From positions 1 through 17,212 of the forward strand of contig CAZOUM010000057.1 of assembly GCA_964582985.1 (NCBI GenBank): DNA of 17,212 nt, given 5' to 3'. The stretch is from CAZQYB01 sp964582985 (GTDB lineage: Bacteria; Planctomycetota; Phycisphaerae; Sedimentisphaerales; Anaerobacaceae). How positions within the stretch are numbered: position 1 is the stretch's first letter; each line of letters opens with the position of its first letter. Below the pieces are notes generated by a model that had not been told where the DNA came from, did not search any database, and saw only the letters and a list, made by a program, of their open reading frames with translations. The translations under genes and the position numbers were made by a program. This document shows, piece by piece, positions 1 through 7,902 of the stretch.

Positions 1-28
1 CTTCGTGTCTTTGTGGCTAATTTCTCTT
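1..28. other. Spacer edge with a CTTCGTGTCTTTGTGG-type phrase
   Basis: The first bases, before the stop of the K+ transporter gene, read CTTCGTGTCTTTGTGGC. This is close to the reverse complement of the CACAAAG/CACGAAG phrases in the spacer near 12868-12908. It is probably part of a dispersed intergenic repeat. The window edge cuts it, so its extent is unknown. Confidence 0.3.
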
Positions 29-1819
29 TTAGCCGACAATTATCGCCTCATCAGGGTAATTGTATTTAACCGGCTTCAGATTAAACGTCAGCGCCGCCAG
101 CAGTGTCAACGGCCCCAATCTGCCAATAAATATCGCCGCAATGATAATCAATTTCCCAGCGGTTGTCAAAAAAGGTGTTATGCCGGTCGTCAAACCCACG
201 GTACCCAAGGCAGAACCCGCCTCGAACATAATCTCCGACATCGTAAAGCCGTTTGCGTTCTCGGTAATGCTCAGAGCCAATGTGGCGCCAAATAAAACCG
301 CCACAAAAAGCAGCGTGACCGTTATTGCCCTGCCGACAACAACTATCCGAACTGACCGCCTGAACATTTCAACTTCCTGACGCTTTCGAAGCGCAGCAAC
401 CGCCGTCATTATTACCACAGCTAACGTCACCGTCTTGATTCCACCCGCAGTAGAGCCCGGCGAACCCCCGATAAACATAAGCAAAATCAAAATAAACCTA
501 CTCGAAGCCGACAGCTCCGAGACATCGACAGTATTAAACCCGGCTGTCCTCGCTGTAATCGATTGAAACAATGCACCAAGCAGCCCTGGATTTCCACCGG
601 GGTTATTCCCGCTTGCGTAGCGCTCAAACAAAAGAATGGCCAGTGTCCCCAAAACTATAAGGCAGGCACTCACGCCAAGGACAATCTTGGTCTGCAACTG
701 CATTCGCTTCGGCGCTTCCTTCGAAAATCGATAGCCTTTGTTGAATCGCACCTTTAAGAATCGCCTTACCTTGTCGGTTGCAATACTAAACAAATCGTAA
801 TGGACCCCAAAGCCGAGTCCCCCCAAAATTATCAGAGGGGCCATCACCAAATACACCTGCCAACACCCATTGTAGCTAATCATACTATTGTTGAACAAAC
901 TAAAGCCGGCATTACAAAAAGCGCTGATCGAATGAAAAATGCTGCAAAACCACTGCTGCTGTAAATTACCAGCTCGGCCCGACACATCATCCCACATCCC
1001 GAACATAGTAGCAGCGCCGACCGCCTCGATAAGCAACGTCCCAACAAAAATAAAAGCTATGATACGACTAATGCGGCCGAGCGTGCGCGCACTTAATAAA
1101 TCCTGCATTGCCACCCGTTCACGCAAACTCAATGCTTGTCCGAGCAATAACGCAAATACCGCACCGAACACTACTATCCCCAAACCGCCAAGCTGAATCA
1201 ACGTCAGGATTATCAACTGACCCATCAAACTAAAGTCTTTGCCGGTATCCTTTACGATAAGACCGGTAACACAAGTGGCGCTGGTTGCCGTGAACAAAGC
1301 ATCAACAACGCTTAGGTTCTCACTACCGGCAGCGGAAGCCCTCGGCAGCATCAGCAAGCCAGCTCCCGAAAATATCAAAACCAGAAAACTCGTAATTAAT
1401 GTCCTCGTGGGATTCCTGCCCGACGCTGCCAAATTTACTGTGGTTCTGCAAACCTTGGCGACTACTTGCAGAACGAGATAAATGCCCACCGCAAAATGCC
1501 GAATTTCCGCAGGCGTCCCCTTGCCAAACCAGCGACCCGCACCAAACACCGTTATGCCGAGTGCAAACAAAAGCGGCACTTCAAACCAGCTGCCACGCCA
1601 GAATTCCCTCATTGAAACCGCGTTAAACAGCCGTGCTATCTTCTCCGCAATAAAAACACAAAGCAAAACAACCTGTACGCTATATAGAATCGCCGCCGAC
1701 AGCAATGGCTTATCAAAGCCGAAGAGCATAACAAAAGACGCCGCCACCACCGCCGCTGTCAAAGCATTAACGCCGATTAAAGCCTTCTCCAACCGCTTGT
1801 TTTTGTAAACAATCTGCAT
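29..1819 (-). CDS. trkH: TrkH/KtrB-family potassium transporter, membrane subunit
   Basis: Integral-membrane K+ (or Na+-coupled K+) uptake subunit of the inner membrane, expected to work with a cytosolic nucleotide-binding TrkA/KtrA partner that is not in this window. All four pore-loop filters of the superfamily are visible: TCVTGL at residues 182-187, FCNAGF at 301-306, RTAGFNT at 424-430 and GTVGLTTG at 539-546. The GGSPGSTAGGIKT segment before the last repeat lies at 451-463. At 596 aa it is longer than typical KtrB (about 450 aa). The extra length is an N-terminal block of about 130 aa with several hydrophobic helices. It is the last gene of the leftward pcm-recG-trkH run, 74 bp after recG, separated by heptamer repeats. 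No strong ribosome-binding site precedes the ATG. Assignment to the superfamily is firm; Trk versus Ktr is not decided. Confidence 0.9.
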   Translation of the reverse strand: MQIVYKNKRLEKALIGVNALTAAVVAASFVMLFGFDKPLLSAAILYSVQVVLLCVFIAEKIARLFNAVSMREFWRGSWFEVPLLFALGITVFGAGRWFGKGTPAEIRHFAVGIYLVLQVVAKVCRTTVNLAASGRNPTRTLITSFLVLIFSGAGLLMLPRASAAGSENLSVVDALFTATSATCVTGLIVKDTGKDFSLMGQLIILTLIQLGGLGIVVFGAVFALLLGQALSLRERVAMQDLLSARTLGRISRIIAFIFVGTLLIEAVGAATMFGMWDDVSGRAGNLQQQWFCSIFHSISAFCNAGFSLFNNSMISYNGCWQVYLVMAPLIILGGLGFGVHYDLFSIATDKVRRFLKVRFNKGYRFSKEAPKRMQLQTKIVLGVSACLIVLGTLAILLFERYASGNNPGGNPGLLGALFQSITARTAGFNTVDVSELSASSRFILILLMFIGGSPGSTAGGIKTVTLAVVIMTAVAALRKRQEVEMFRRSVRIVVVGRAITVTLLFVAVLFGATLALSITENANGFTMSEIMFEAGSALGTVGLTTGITPFLTTAGKLIIIAAIFIGRLGPLTLLAALTFNLKPVKYNYPDEAIIVG

Positions 1820-1854
1820 AAATGTTTAGCGTGTAGTCCCTGTGTCCCTTTCAC

Positions 1855-1889
1855 CAATTATCAATCATCAATAATCAATTATCAATCTT
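1855..1889. repeat. Five tandem CAATNAT-like heptamers
   Basis: Consecutive 7-bp units CAATTAT, CAATCAT, CAATAAT, CAATTAT, CAATCTT fill the spacer between recG and trkH. An 8-T run ends against the recG stop codon. The same unit type recurs in the ilvN-ilvB spacer and upstream of ilvB. Confidence 0.75.
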
Positions 1890-1893
1890 TTTT

Positions 1894-4002
1894 TTAGCCC
1901 ACATCTGCCAATCCAAGTGAATCACCAAATTTGGCAAACAGCGCCTGACGAATATTCTTATGCTCAGGTCGTCCTAACATGGCATCTTGGGAGGTCAACT
2001 CAAATGCGTTCCTCCTTGCCATAACCAGCAGCTCATAATCATCCACAATATTTGCGATTTTCAAATCCGGCAATCCGTGTTGGCGCGCACTGAACAACTC
2101 CCCCGGCCCACGCAATCGCAAATCATACTCCGCTATCTCAAAACCGTCATTGCTCCTGGTCATTATTTCGAGTCTGTTCTTCGCTGCTTCGCTTTGAGTT
2201 TCCGCAAACAAAAGACAATACGATTTTGCCTCTCCCCTCCCGATGCGCCCCCTCAACTGATGCAATTGGGCCAGACCAAATCTGTCCGCACCTTCAATGA
2301 CCATTATCGTCGCGTTAGGCACATCCACCCCCACTTCTATCACCACAGTGGAGACCAATACATCGACCTTGCCTCTGCGAAATTCCGACATAGTCTGCTG
2401 CTTTCTCGCCGACCGCATCCGTCCGTGGAGTAGTTTAACTGTAAATTCCGGAAAAATTTTCTTCGCAAGATGTTTCCATTCATCAGTAGCAGCCTTGACA
2501 TCGCTGTCCCGCTCAGTGCCCGTAATCCGCGGATAGACAAAATAAGCCTGCTTCTTTACTTTTAGCCGCTCGCGTATAAACTCGTATGCCTTTTGCCGAT
2601 TTCGCCTATCGACCCAACGCGTAATCACAGCCCCTCTGCCAGGTGGAGAATGTTTGATAATGGAAACATCCAGATCGCCGAACGCTGTCATCGCCAGTGT
2701 CCTCGGGATTGGTGTGGCCGTCATAACAAGACAGTGCGGTGCAGCTTCCTTTCGCAGTTGTGCTCGCTGATGAACACCAAATTTATGCTGCTCATCGATT
2801 ATTACCAGCCCAAGCTTGTCGAATCTTACATCTTTTTGCAACAGCGCGACAGTCCCAACAACAATATCAATCGCCCCCTCTCGTATCTGCTTCAAAAGCT
2901 CCTTTCTTTTCTTGCCGGTCAATCCCCCTATTACCAAAACTCTCCTGACCTTGCTGTTCTTCAAATATCTTTCGATGCTTATAAAGTGCTGCTCCGCTAA
3001 AATCTCCGTAGGTGCCATAACCGCCACTTGTCTCTTGTTGGCAACCGCCAGCAAAGCCGCATAAAGCGCCACAGCCGTCTTGCCCGACCCAACGTCACCC
3101 TGTAACAGCCGATTCATCGGCTCGGGCCTGCTCATGTCCGCAACGATTTCCACTATCGCGTTGTTTTGGTCCTCTGTCAGCAAAAATGGAAAACGCTTTC
3201 TAATTCTGCTGTCAATCTCGCCGTTACAGCTGCATCGAGTCGCCGATGAAAAATGCTTAACTCTATGCCGCCGAAGCGCAAGCCCCAATTGCATAAGGAA
3301 GAGCTCATCATACTTTAGCCGCCGTTTTGCTTGAGCCAGTTTCTCCTCGTCCGGCGGCAAATGTATCCACTCAAATGCATCTTTCCTCCTGACCAGCTTT
3401 GCCTGCTTGAGAAACGCGTTCTCATAAAACTCTGGCACAAGCTCATCCAAATTATCGAGCACAGGCCGGATTATTCTCTTGATTTGCGCGCTCGAGAGCT
3501 TGCTGCAGGCAGGATATACCCCACCGCTAAAATACTCAGCTGGCCCCGGGTGTCTCTCATCGAGCACCAAAAACTTCGGATTGGTCATCTGCAACTGGTG
3601 CTTATATAAGCTGACTTGTCCCGAAGCCATTATCACCTGACCAGGCTTTAATTGATTACGCAGAAACCCCCCGTGAAACCAGATAATCCTGCACACTCCC
3701 GTGTTATCAGCAATCACCGCCTCAAAAATCGGAGACCTTCGGTAGCTTTGAAAGTCCGTCGATTCAACCAGCCCTATTATGGTGACATTGTCGTTTGGCC
3801 GTATTTCGTTTATCTTCATCGCTGCCGGCGCAAAAACCCAGTCCCGCGGAAAGTACTCTAACAAATCCCCCACAGTCTGCACCCCCAGCTGCGCAAAGAC
3901 CTCGGCCCTTGCCGGCCCAACCCCCTTCAAAAACTGCACCGGCATCGATATATCAAGCGATGTTTGTGCTTTCCTGCTTTCTTTTATCGTCCCAGCTTCC
4001 AT
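1894..4002 (-). CDS. recG: ATP-dependent DNA helicase RecG
   Basis: Superfamily-2 helicase that remodels stalled forks and Holliday junctions in the cytoplasm. Domain order is complete: N-terminal FLKGVGPARA segment (24-33), wedge/OB-fold (about 65-150), helicase lobe 1 with Walker A GDVGSGKT (302-309), the DEQH box (403-406, followed by KFGV where RFGV is usual), motif III MTATPIPRTLA (427-437), and lobe 2 with motif VI QLRGRIGRG (582-590). The C-terminal RGPGELFSARQHG stretch (about 631-643) is typical of RecG. Length of 702 aa matches the family. The ATG at 4002 gives the longest frame; Met20 (MPVQFLKGVGP) is a plausible alternative start. It lies 31 bp downstream of pcm, so co-transcription is likely. 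Confidence 0.96.
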   Translation of the reverse strand: MEAGTIKESRKAQTSLDISMPVQFLKGVGPARAEVFAQLGVQTVGDLLEYFPRDWVFAPAAMKINEIRPNDNVTIIGLVESTDFQSYRRSPIFEAVIADNTGVCRIIWFHGGFLRNQLKPGQVIMASGQVSLYKHQLQMTNPKFLVLDERHPGPAEYFSGGVYPACSKLSSAQIKRIIRPVLDNLDELVPEFYENAFLKQAKLVRRKDAFEWIHLPPDEEKLAQAKRRLKYDELFLMQLGLALRRHRVKHFSSATRCSCNGEIDSRIRKRFPFLLTEDQNNAIVEIVADMSRPEPMNRLLQGDVGSGKTAVALYAALLAVANKRQVAVMAPTEILAEQHFISIERYLKNSKVRRVLVIGGLTGKKRKELLKQIREGAIDIVVGTVALLQKDVRFDKLGLVIIDEQHKFGVHQRAQLRKEAAPHCLVMTATPIPRTLAMTAFGDLDVSIIKHSPPGRGAVITRWVDRRNRQKAYEFIRERLKVKKQAYFVYPRITGTERDSDVKAATDEWKHLAKKIFPEFTVKLLHGRMRSARKQQTMSEFRRGKVDVLVSTVVIEVGVDVPNATIMVIEGADRFGLAQLHQLRGRIGRGEAKSYCLLFAETQSEAAKNRLEIMTRSNDGFEIAEYDLRLRGPGELFSARQHGLPDLKIANIVDDYELLVMARRNAFELTSQDAMLGRPEHKNIRQALFAKFGDSLGLADVG

Positions 4003-4033
4003 ATGTCATCCCAACAGGGCCGGGAATCCGTTC

Positions 4034-4696
4034 CTACTCCTCAAACCCATACTTACCGAGCAGCTTAACAAACCGACAATCGCAAATTACTTTATCAATG
4101 ATTTTGCCGTGCCGCTTCTCGCAAACCATTAACTCCTGCACCCCTGCATAACCAACGGGCCCCACTATCAAGCCGCCTTCGGCCAGTTGTTTGAACAAGG
4201 CCTCCGGCATCTTCGGCACCGCTGCCGTAACCATAATCCTGTCAAAGCTTTTTTCCTCCGGCCAGCCGCAACTGCCGTCACCAACATAAAATTCAATATT
4301 CCCAACACCCAATTGGTCTAAAACCGCTTGCGCCGATTCCGAAAGCTCCGAGAATCTTTCCATCGTGTAAACTTTTTTTGCCAGCTTGCTCAGAATAGCA
4401 GTTTGATAACCGCTCCCCGTACCTATCTCCAAAACCTCACAATCAGCATTTAGTCGCAATTCTTGAGTCATCAGCGCCACAATATATGGCTGAGAAATAG
4501 TCTGGCCCATCCCGATTGGCAGCGGGCCGTCATCGTAGGCCTGCGACTGATGCGACTCCGGCACAAATTCTTCACGCCGAATCTCGCTCATTACCCTCAG
4601 CACGTCAGGGTCCGTTATATCCCGACCCATAAGGTCCCACTTGAGCATCCGCTCACGAACCCTCGCAAATTTATCTTCTGTTTCCCGCCCGTCCAT
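4034..4696 (-). CDS. pcm: Protein-L-isoaspartate O-methyltransferase
   Basis: SAM-dependent cytosolic repair enzyme that methylates L-isoaspartyl residues in damaged proteins. Visible family marks, numbered from the longer GTG form, are the GQTISQP substrate segment (69-75) and the Rossmann SAM motif VLEIGTGSGYQTA (93-105). The acidic end of strand beta-2 is TMERF, and YVGDGSCGWPEEKSFDRIMVT holds the adenine-binding motif. Length is about 220 aa, as expected. Two starts are possible: GTG at 4711 or ATG at 4696. The ATG is chosen because the residues before it (MIIRA) look unlike the family, but neither has a clear Shine-Dalgarno. It heads the leftward pcm-recG-trkH run and diverges from bioD across a spacer of about 150 bp. 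Confidence 0.92.
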   Translation of the reverse strand: MDGRETEDKFARVRERMLKWDLMGRDITDPDVLRVMSEIRREEFVPESHQSQAYDDGPLPIGMGQTISQPYIVALMTQELRLNADCEVLEIGTGSGYQTAILSKLAKKVYTMERFSELSESAQAVLDQLGVGNIEFYVGDGSCGWPEEKSFDRIMVTAAVPKMPEALFKQLAEGGLIVGPVGYAGVQELMVCEKRHGKIIDKVICDCRFVKLLGKYGFEE

Positions 4697-4774
4697 AGCT
4701 CTAATAATCACTTGTTAACCGCGGTTTTGCAAATCAATTTTTCGGCCCTTTGATTCAACAGTTTGAAGGATAAA

Positions 4775-4802
4775 TTGACTTTGAGCAATAAGCTGAAATA
4801 AT
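4775..4802 (+). promoter_or_regulatory. Candidate sigma70 promoter for bioD
   Basis: TTGACT at 4775-4780 and AATAAT at 4797-4802 are separated by 16 bp, each matching five of six consensus positions. They lie about 40 bp before the bioD start in the divergent pcm/bioD spacer. This is a sequence match only. Confidence 0.4.
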
Positions 4803-4844
4803 ACTACTGTGAATATTGCAGAATGAGCTTAGGAAAGTGACTAA

Positions 4845-5582
4845 ATGCCCATTAACCTGAACTTGCCCAAAAAGCCCGGCCTTTTCATAACCGGCACTGA
4901 TACAGGAACTGGCAAAACTCTAATTGCTGGCGCCATCGCCAAAATTCTCACCGACAAAGACCTAAAAGTCGGCGTATTCAAACCAATTGCAACTGGCTGC
5001 CATCAAACATGGGAGGGCCTGGTCAGCTATGATACCGAGTTCTTGGCTACTTGCGCAAACAGCGATTTGCCGCTTTCTGCGATAACCCCAGTCGGCTTCG
5101 TCACCCCCGCCGCACCCATCGTAAGCGCCGCTCGCGAACGAACTCCAATAGATTTCAACAAAATCGCTGCCGCCTACAACAAAATATGCGAAAACAGTGA
5201 CCTGGTTATTGTCGAAGGCCTCGATGGCGTACGCGCTCCTCTAACAACACAATTCGACCTGCTGGATTTAGCGGTCGAATTCGACCTGCCTGTTGTGATA
5301 ATCGCTCGCTCAAATCCGGGAATGATAAATCACACACTTATGACAATCGACTGCGTTCGCGCTGCCGAGCTTAAAATTGCCGGCGTGATAATCAATGGCT
5401 ACAACGCCATTGAAGCAACAATCGTCGAAAACACTGCTGGGCAGCTGATAACCCAATGCACTGGCGCCAATATCCTCTCAGTTATACCCTTCGATGAAAC
5501 CGTTGATATTCGAGAGCAGGATTTGGGAGAATTCATCATCGACTCTCTGGCCGACTGCGACTGGGCAAGTCTGGCCCAGTGA
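4845..5582 (+). CDS. bioD: Dethiobiotin synthetase (BioD family)
   Basis: ATP-dependent carboxylase closing the ureido ring of dethiobiotin, the penultimate step of biotin synthesis; cytosolic. The protein opens with the P-loop GTDTGTGKT (17-25), then KPIATG (46-51), the family's VEG motif at 123-125, and NPGMINHTLMT (158-167) where BioD proteins have a similar INH segment. The usual VEGAGG reads VEGLDG (123-128) here, an unusual substitution of a loop glycine by aspartate. Length of 245 aa is slightly over the usual 220-230. The start is supported by AGGAAAG at 4831-4837. No other biotin genes are present. nadB follows on the same strand after about 136 bp, so co-transcription is possible. 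Confidence 0.85.
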   Translation: MPINLNLPKKPGLFITGTDTGTGKTLIAGAIAKILTDKDLKVGVFKPIATGCHQTWEGLVSYDTEFLATCANSDLPLSAITPVGFVTPAAPIVSAARERTPIDFNKIAAAYNKICENSDLVIVEGLDGVRAPLTTQFDLLDLAVEFDLPVVIIARSNPGMINHTLMTIDCVRAAELKIAGVIINGYNAIEATIVENTAGQLITQCTGANILSVIPFDETVDIREQDLGEFIIDSLADCDWASLAQ

Positions 5583-5668
5583 TGACAAACAATGTGAGTC
5601 CGCTTGAAACACTCCTGGCAAATTCACAAATTGCTGGTTTCCAAAAATCGCAAGTTCAGGTATCATAA
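5582..5668 (+). CDS. Possible 28-aa ORF overlapping the bioD stop
   Basis: An ATG overlaps the bioD stop (TGATG arrangement) and opens 28 codons, MTNNVSPLETLLANSQIAGF followed by eight more residues, ending before nadB. The overlap would permit translational coupling. No family is recognised and it may be chance. Confidence 0.2.
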   Translation: MTNNVSPLETLLANSQIAGFQKSQVQVS

Positions 5669-5718
5669 GAGTGTGAATCGAACCACAGGATATGCGCTAT
5701 GAACTAAGGACTGAAAAT

Positions 5719-7332
5719 ATGGCTGCTCAGCCGGAATTTAGACGCTATTTGGTGAATATCGACTCTATCTCAACGCACCAGCTCTTTACCGATTGCCTCG
5801 TAATCGGTGCCGGAATCGCGGGCCTTCGAGCCGCTATCGAAGCAGCCGAGCATCGCAACGTCATCATTGTTTGCAAGGATACTTTGGAGAACAGCAACAC
5901 CTGGAATGCGCAGGGTGGCATTGCTTCAGTCCTTAACAAAACAGACACATTCGAATCACACATAGCCGATACGCTTAACACAGGCTGCGGTCTAACCGAT
6001 GAAAAAATTGTCGACTTAGTCATCCGCCAGGGACCGGAACGGATTCAGCAACTGCTTCAGTGGGGCACCGAATTTGACATTGTTGACGGCCACATCGCTA
6101 CTACACTCGAAGCCGGCCACACTCACCCCCGTGTTGCTCACGCCCACGGCGATGAAACTGGCCAGGTAATTGCAAAAGTGCTCATAAGAAAAGTCAGACA
6201 AGAGCCGAAAATAAAAATAATAGAAAGCTTTTACGTTATCGACTTACTCACTGATGATGACAACAAATGCATCGGAATAGTCGGCCATGATGACCGAGGC
6301 ACACAGATAATCTGGGCAGCAAATACAATCCTGGCAACCGGAGGCGCAGGCCAACTTTATCGCGAGACCACCAACCCCGAAGTTGCAACAGGCGATGGAC
6401 TTGCTATGGCATATCGCGCAGGAGCGGTATTGCAGGATTTGGAATTTATGCAGTTTCATCCAACAACACTTTACGTTGCAGGCGCCTCCAGAACCTTGAT
6501 TACCGAGACACTCCGTGGAGAAGGCGCCATTCTCTTAGACAAAAACGGCTGTCGTTTTATGCAGGACTATCACGAATCCGCCGAACTTGCACCCCGTGAC
6601 ATTGTCAGCCGGGCCATACTTGCTCAAATGCTAAAAACTAAATCAACTCACGTTTATCTGGACGCTCGGCAATTCGGCAAAGAACATTTCGCAAAGAGAT
6701 TCCCCATGATTAACGAATTATGCGAGAGTTTCAACATAGATGTGAGCAAAGACCTGATCCCCGTCCGGCCGAGCGCACATTATATGATTGGCGGCCTAAA
6801 AACCGATGTTTCGGCCAAGACAAGCATTGAGAATCTTTATGCCTGCGGCGAGGTCGCTTCAACAGGCCTGCATGGCGCGAACAGACTCGGCAGCAACTCC
6901 CTCCTCGAAGGCTTGGTATTCGGCAAAATGGCAGGCCAGTCTGCCGCGCAAGATGCAAAAACCGGCGCCTCTCTACGCAAGCACCCTCTAATAAAATATC
7001 AAATCCCGCATTCAGACCGCACACGACTGGACACCACTGACGTCAGAAATTCACTCCGGGCTCTAATGTGGCGAAATGTCGGCATCACACGAAGGACTCA
7101 GCAGCTCATTGAAACACAGGAAATTATCACATTTTGGCAGCGCTATGTTATGGATAAGGTATTCGATTCACCGCAGGGCTGGGAATGTCAAAATATGCTC
7201 ACTATTTGTCAGCTTATGGCCCGCACCGCCCAAGCACGCCAGGAAAGCCGAGGCGTTCATTTCAGAAACGATTTCCCTGATACCGATGATGACAACTTCA
7301 AAAAGCACATCGAAATAGTGTGTGGAAAATAA
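5719..7332 (+). CDS. nadB: L-aspartate oxidase
   Basis: FAD enzyme oxidising L-aspartate to iminoaspartate, the first step of de novo NAD synthesis; cytosolic. The FAD dinucleotide-binding motif GAGIAG is at residues 30-35 and the FAD/substrate segment NAQGGIAS at 63-70. EFMQFHPTTL, ETLRGEGAIL and RPSAHYMIGG (from residue 350) hold the catalytic-type residues shared with fumarate reductase flavoproteins, and the ANRLGSNSLLEGLVFG segment closes the flavin domain. A C-terminal helical bundle follows. At 537 aa it is full length. The ATG at 5719 is preferred over the in-frame ATG at 5692 because AAGGA sits 8 nt before it, while the earlier ATG has its purine run too close. The partner nadA is not in the window. 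Confidence 0.95.
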   Translation: MAAQPEFRRYLVNIDSISTHQLFTDCLVIGAGIAGLRAAIEAAEHRNVIIVCKDTLENSNTWNAQGGIASVLNKTDTFESHIADTLNTGCGLTDEKIVDLVIRQGPERIQQLLQWGTEFDIVDGHIATTLEAGHTHPRVAHAHGDETGQVIAKVLIRKVRQEPKIKIIESFYVIDLLTDDDNKCIGIVGHDDRGTQIIWAANTILATGGAGQLYRETTNPEVATGDGLAMAYRAGAVLQDLEFMQFHPTTLYVAGASRTLITETLRGEGAILLDKNGCRFMQDYHESAELAPRDIVSRAILAQMLKTKSTHVYLDARQFGKEHFAKRFPMINELCESFNIDVSKDLIPVRPSAHYMIGGLKTDVSAKTSIENLYACGEVASTGLHGANRLGSNSLLEGLVFGKMAGQSAAQDAKTGASLRKHPLIKYQIPHSDRTRLDTTDVRNSLRALMWRNVGITRRTQQLIETQEIITFWQRYVMDKVFDSPQGWECQNMLTICQLMARTAQARQESRGVHFRNDFPDTDDDNFKKHIEIVCGK

Positions 7333-7342
7333 AACGAACTTT

Positions 7343-7351
7343 TGGTATAAT
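7343..7351 (+). promoter_or_regulatory. Extended -10 element, candidate rnpB promoter
   Basis: TGGTATAAT is a full TGn-TATAAT extended -10 located about 70 bp before the mature rnpB 5' end, just after the nadB stop. No good -35 is visible 17 bp upstream, which extended -10 promoters can tolerate. A processed 5' leader of about 60 nt would follow. Confidence 0.45.
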
Positions 7352-7380
7352 AACTGGTAGTTTATAGCAACGCTAATAAT

Positions 7381-7415
7381 CGTTAATCGTTAATCGTTAA
7401 TCGTTAATCGATAAT
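7381..7415. repeat. Tandem CGTTAAT heptamers upstream of rnpB
   Basis: Four perfect CGTTAAT units are followed by CGATAAT and then CAATTG. The period of 7 matches the CAATNAT runs elsewhere in the window. They sit between the candidate promoter and the mature RNase P RNA, in a stretch that would be leader RNA. Confidence 0.85.
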
Positions 7416-7421
7416 CAATTG

Positions 7422-7890
7422 AAAAGAGTGGGTCGGGCGGTCGCCCCCGCCGTTTTGCTTCGCAAAAGCGAAGCAGCGGGGGGAGGAAAGTCCGAGCAGG
7501 ACAGGGCACGGTGGTGGCTAACGGCCACCCGGGGAAACCCGCGGGAAAGTGCCACAGAAAATACACAGCCGATGACCGCGAATGTGGTACAGGCAATGGT
7601 GAAATGGTGCGGTAAGAGCGCACCGCAGGACCGGTGACGGCCCTGGCACGGCAAACCCCACCGCCTGCAAGACCAAGTAAGCTGTTGCTTGGCCCGAGCA
7701 ATAACAGCGGGTAGGTCGCGAGAGCCAACTGGTAACAGTTGGTCGAGATAAATGGCCGCCACCTCGCACCAAAAGTTTATTAGGCCGATAGATTTAATAA
7801 GCGAGCAATTGATAATTCAACTATGCTGAAAAAACACAGATGAACTTTTGGTGCGGGGATACAGAACTCGGCTTACAGACCCACTCTTTT
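7422..7890 (+). ncRNA. rnpB: RNase P RNA, bacterial type A, with enlarged P3 and P19-position helices
   Basis: Catalytic RNA that removes 5' leaders from pre-tRNAs. The ends pair over 13 bp (AAAAGAGTGGGTC at 7422-7434 with GACCCACTCTTTT at 7878-7890) as helix P1. P2 is GGCGGTC (7436-7442) with GGCCGCC (7754-7760). The conserved core GAGGAAAGTCCGAGC is at 7483-7497 and its 3' partner ACAGAACTCGGCTTACAGAC begins at 7861. GGTGAAATGGTGCGGTAAGA near 7598-7617 matches the P10-P12 region. At about 469 nt it is long for the class. Much of the excess is a GC-rich P3 hairpin (7444-7483) and a hairpin closed by a perfect 12-bp stem (7766-7777 with 7843-7854) in the P19 position. The 3' end lies 12 bp from the stop of a convergent gene, and no separate terminator is seen. 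Confidence 0.95.
7444..7483 (+). repeat. Palindromic element forming the P3 arm of rnpB
   Basis: CCCCCGC and GCGGGGGG arms enclose an inner perfect hairpin GCTTCGC-AAAA-GCGAAGC. Nearly the same sequence, in the same orientation, recurs at 12573-12614 in the ilvB leader, with about five differences over 41 aligned positions. It looks like a dispersed palindrome that occupies a helix tolerant of length change. Confidence 0.7.
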
Positions 7891-7902
7891 ATCGCTTCTT
7901 AC

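Noticed and set aside
7415..7772. Several ORFs of 70-115 aa across 7390-7772
   Set aside because: They lie within the RNase P RNA gene, whose conserved core and paired ends explain the sequence.
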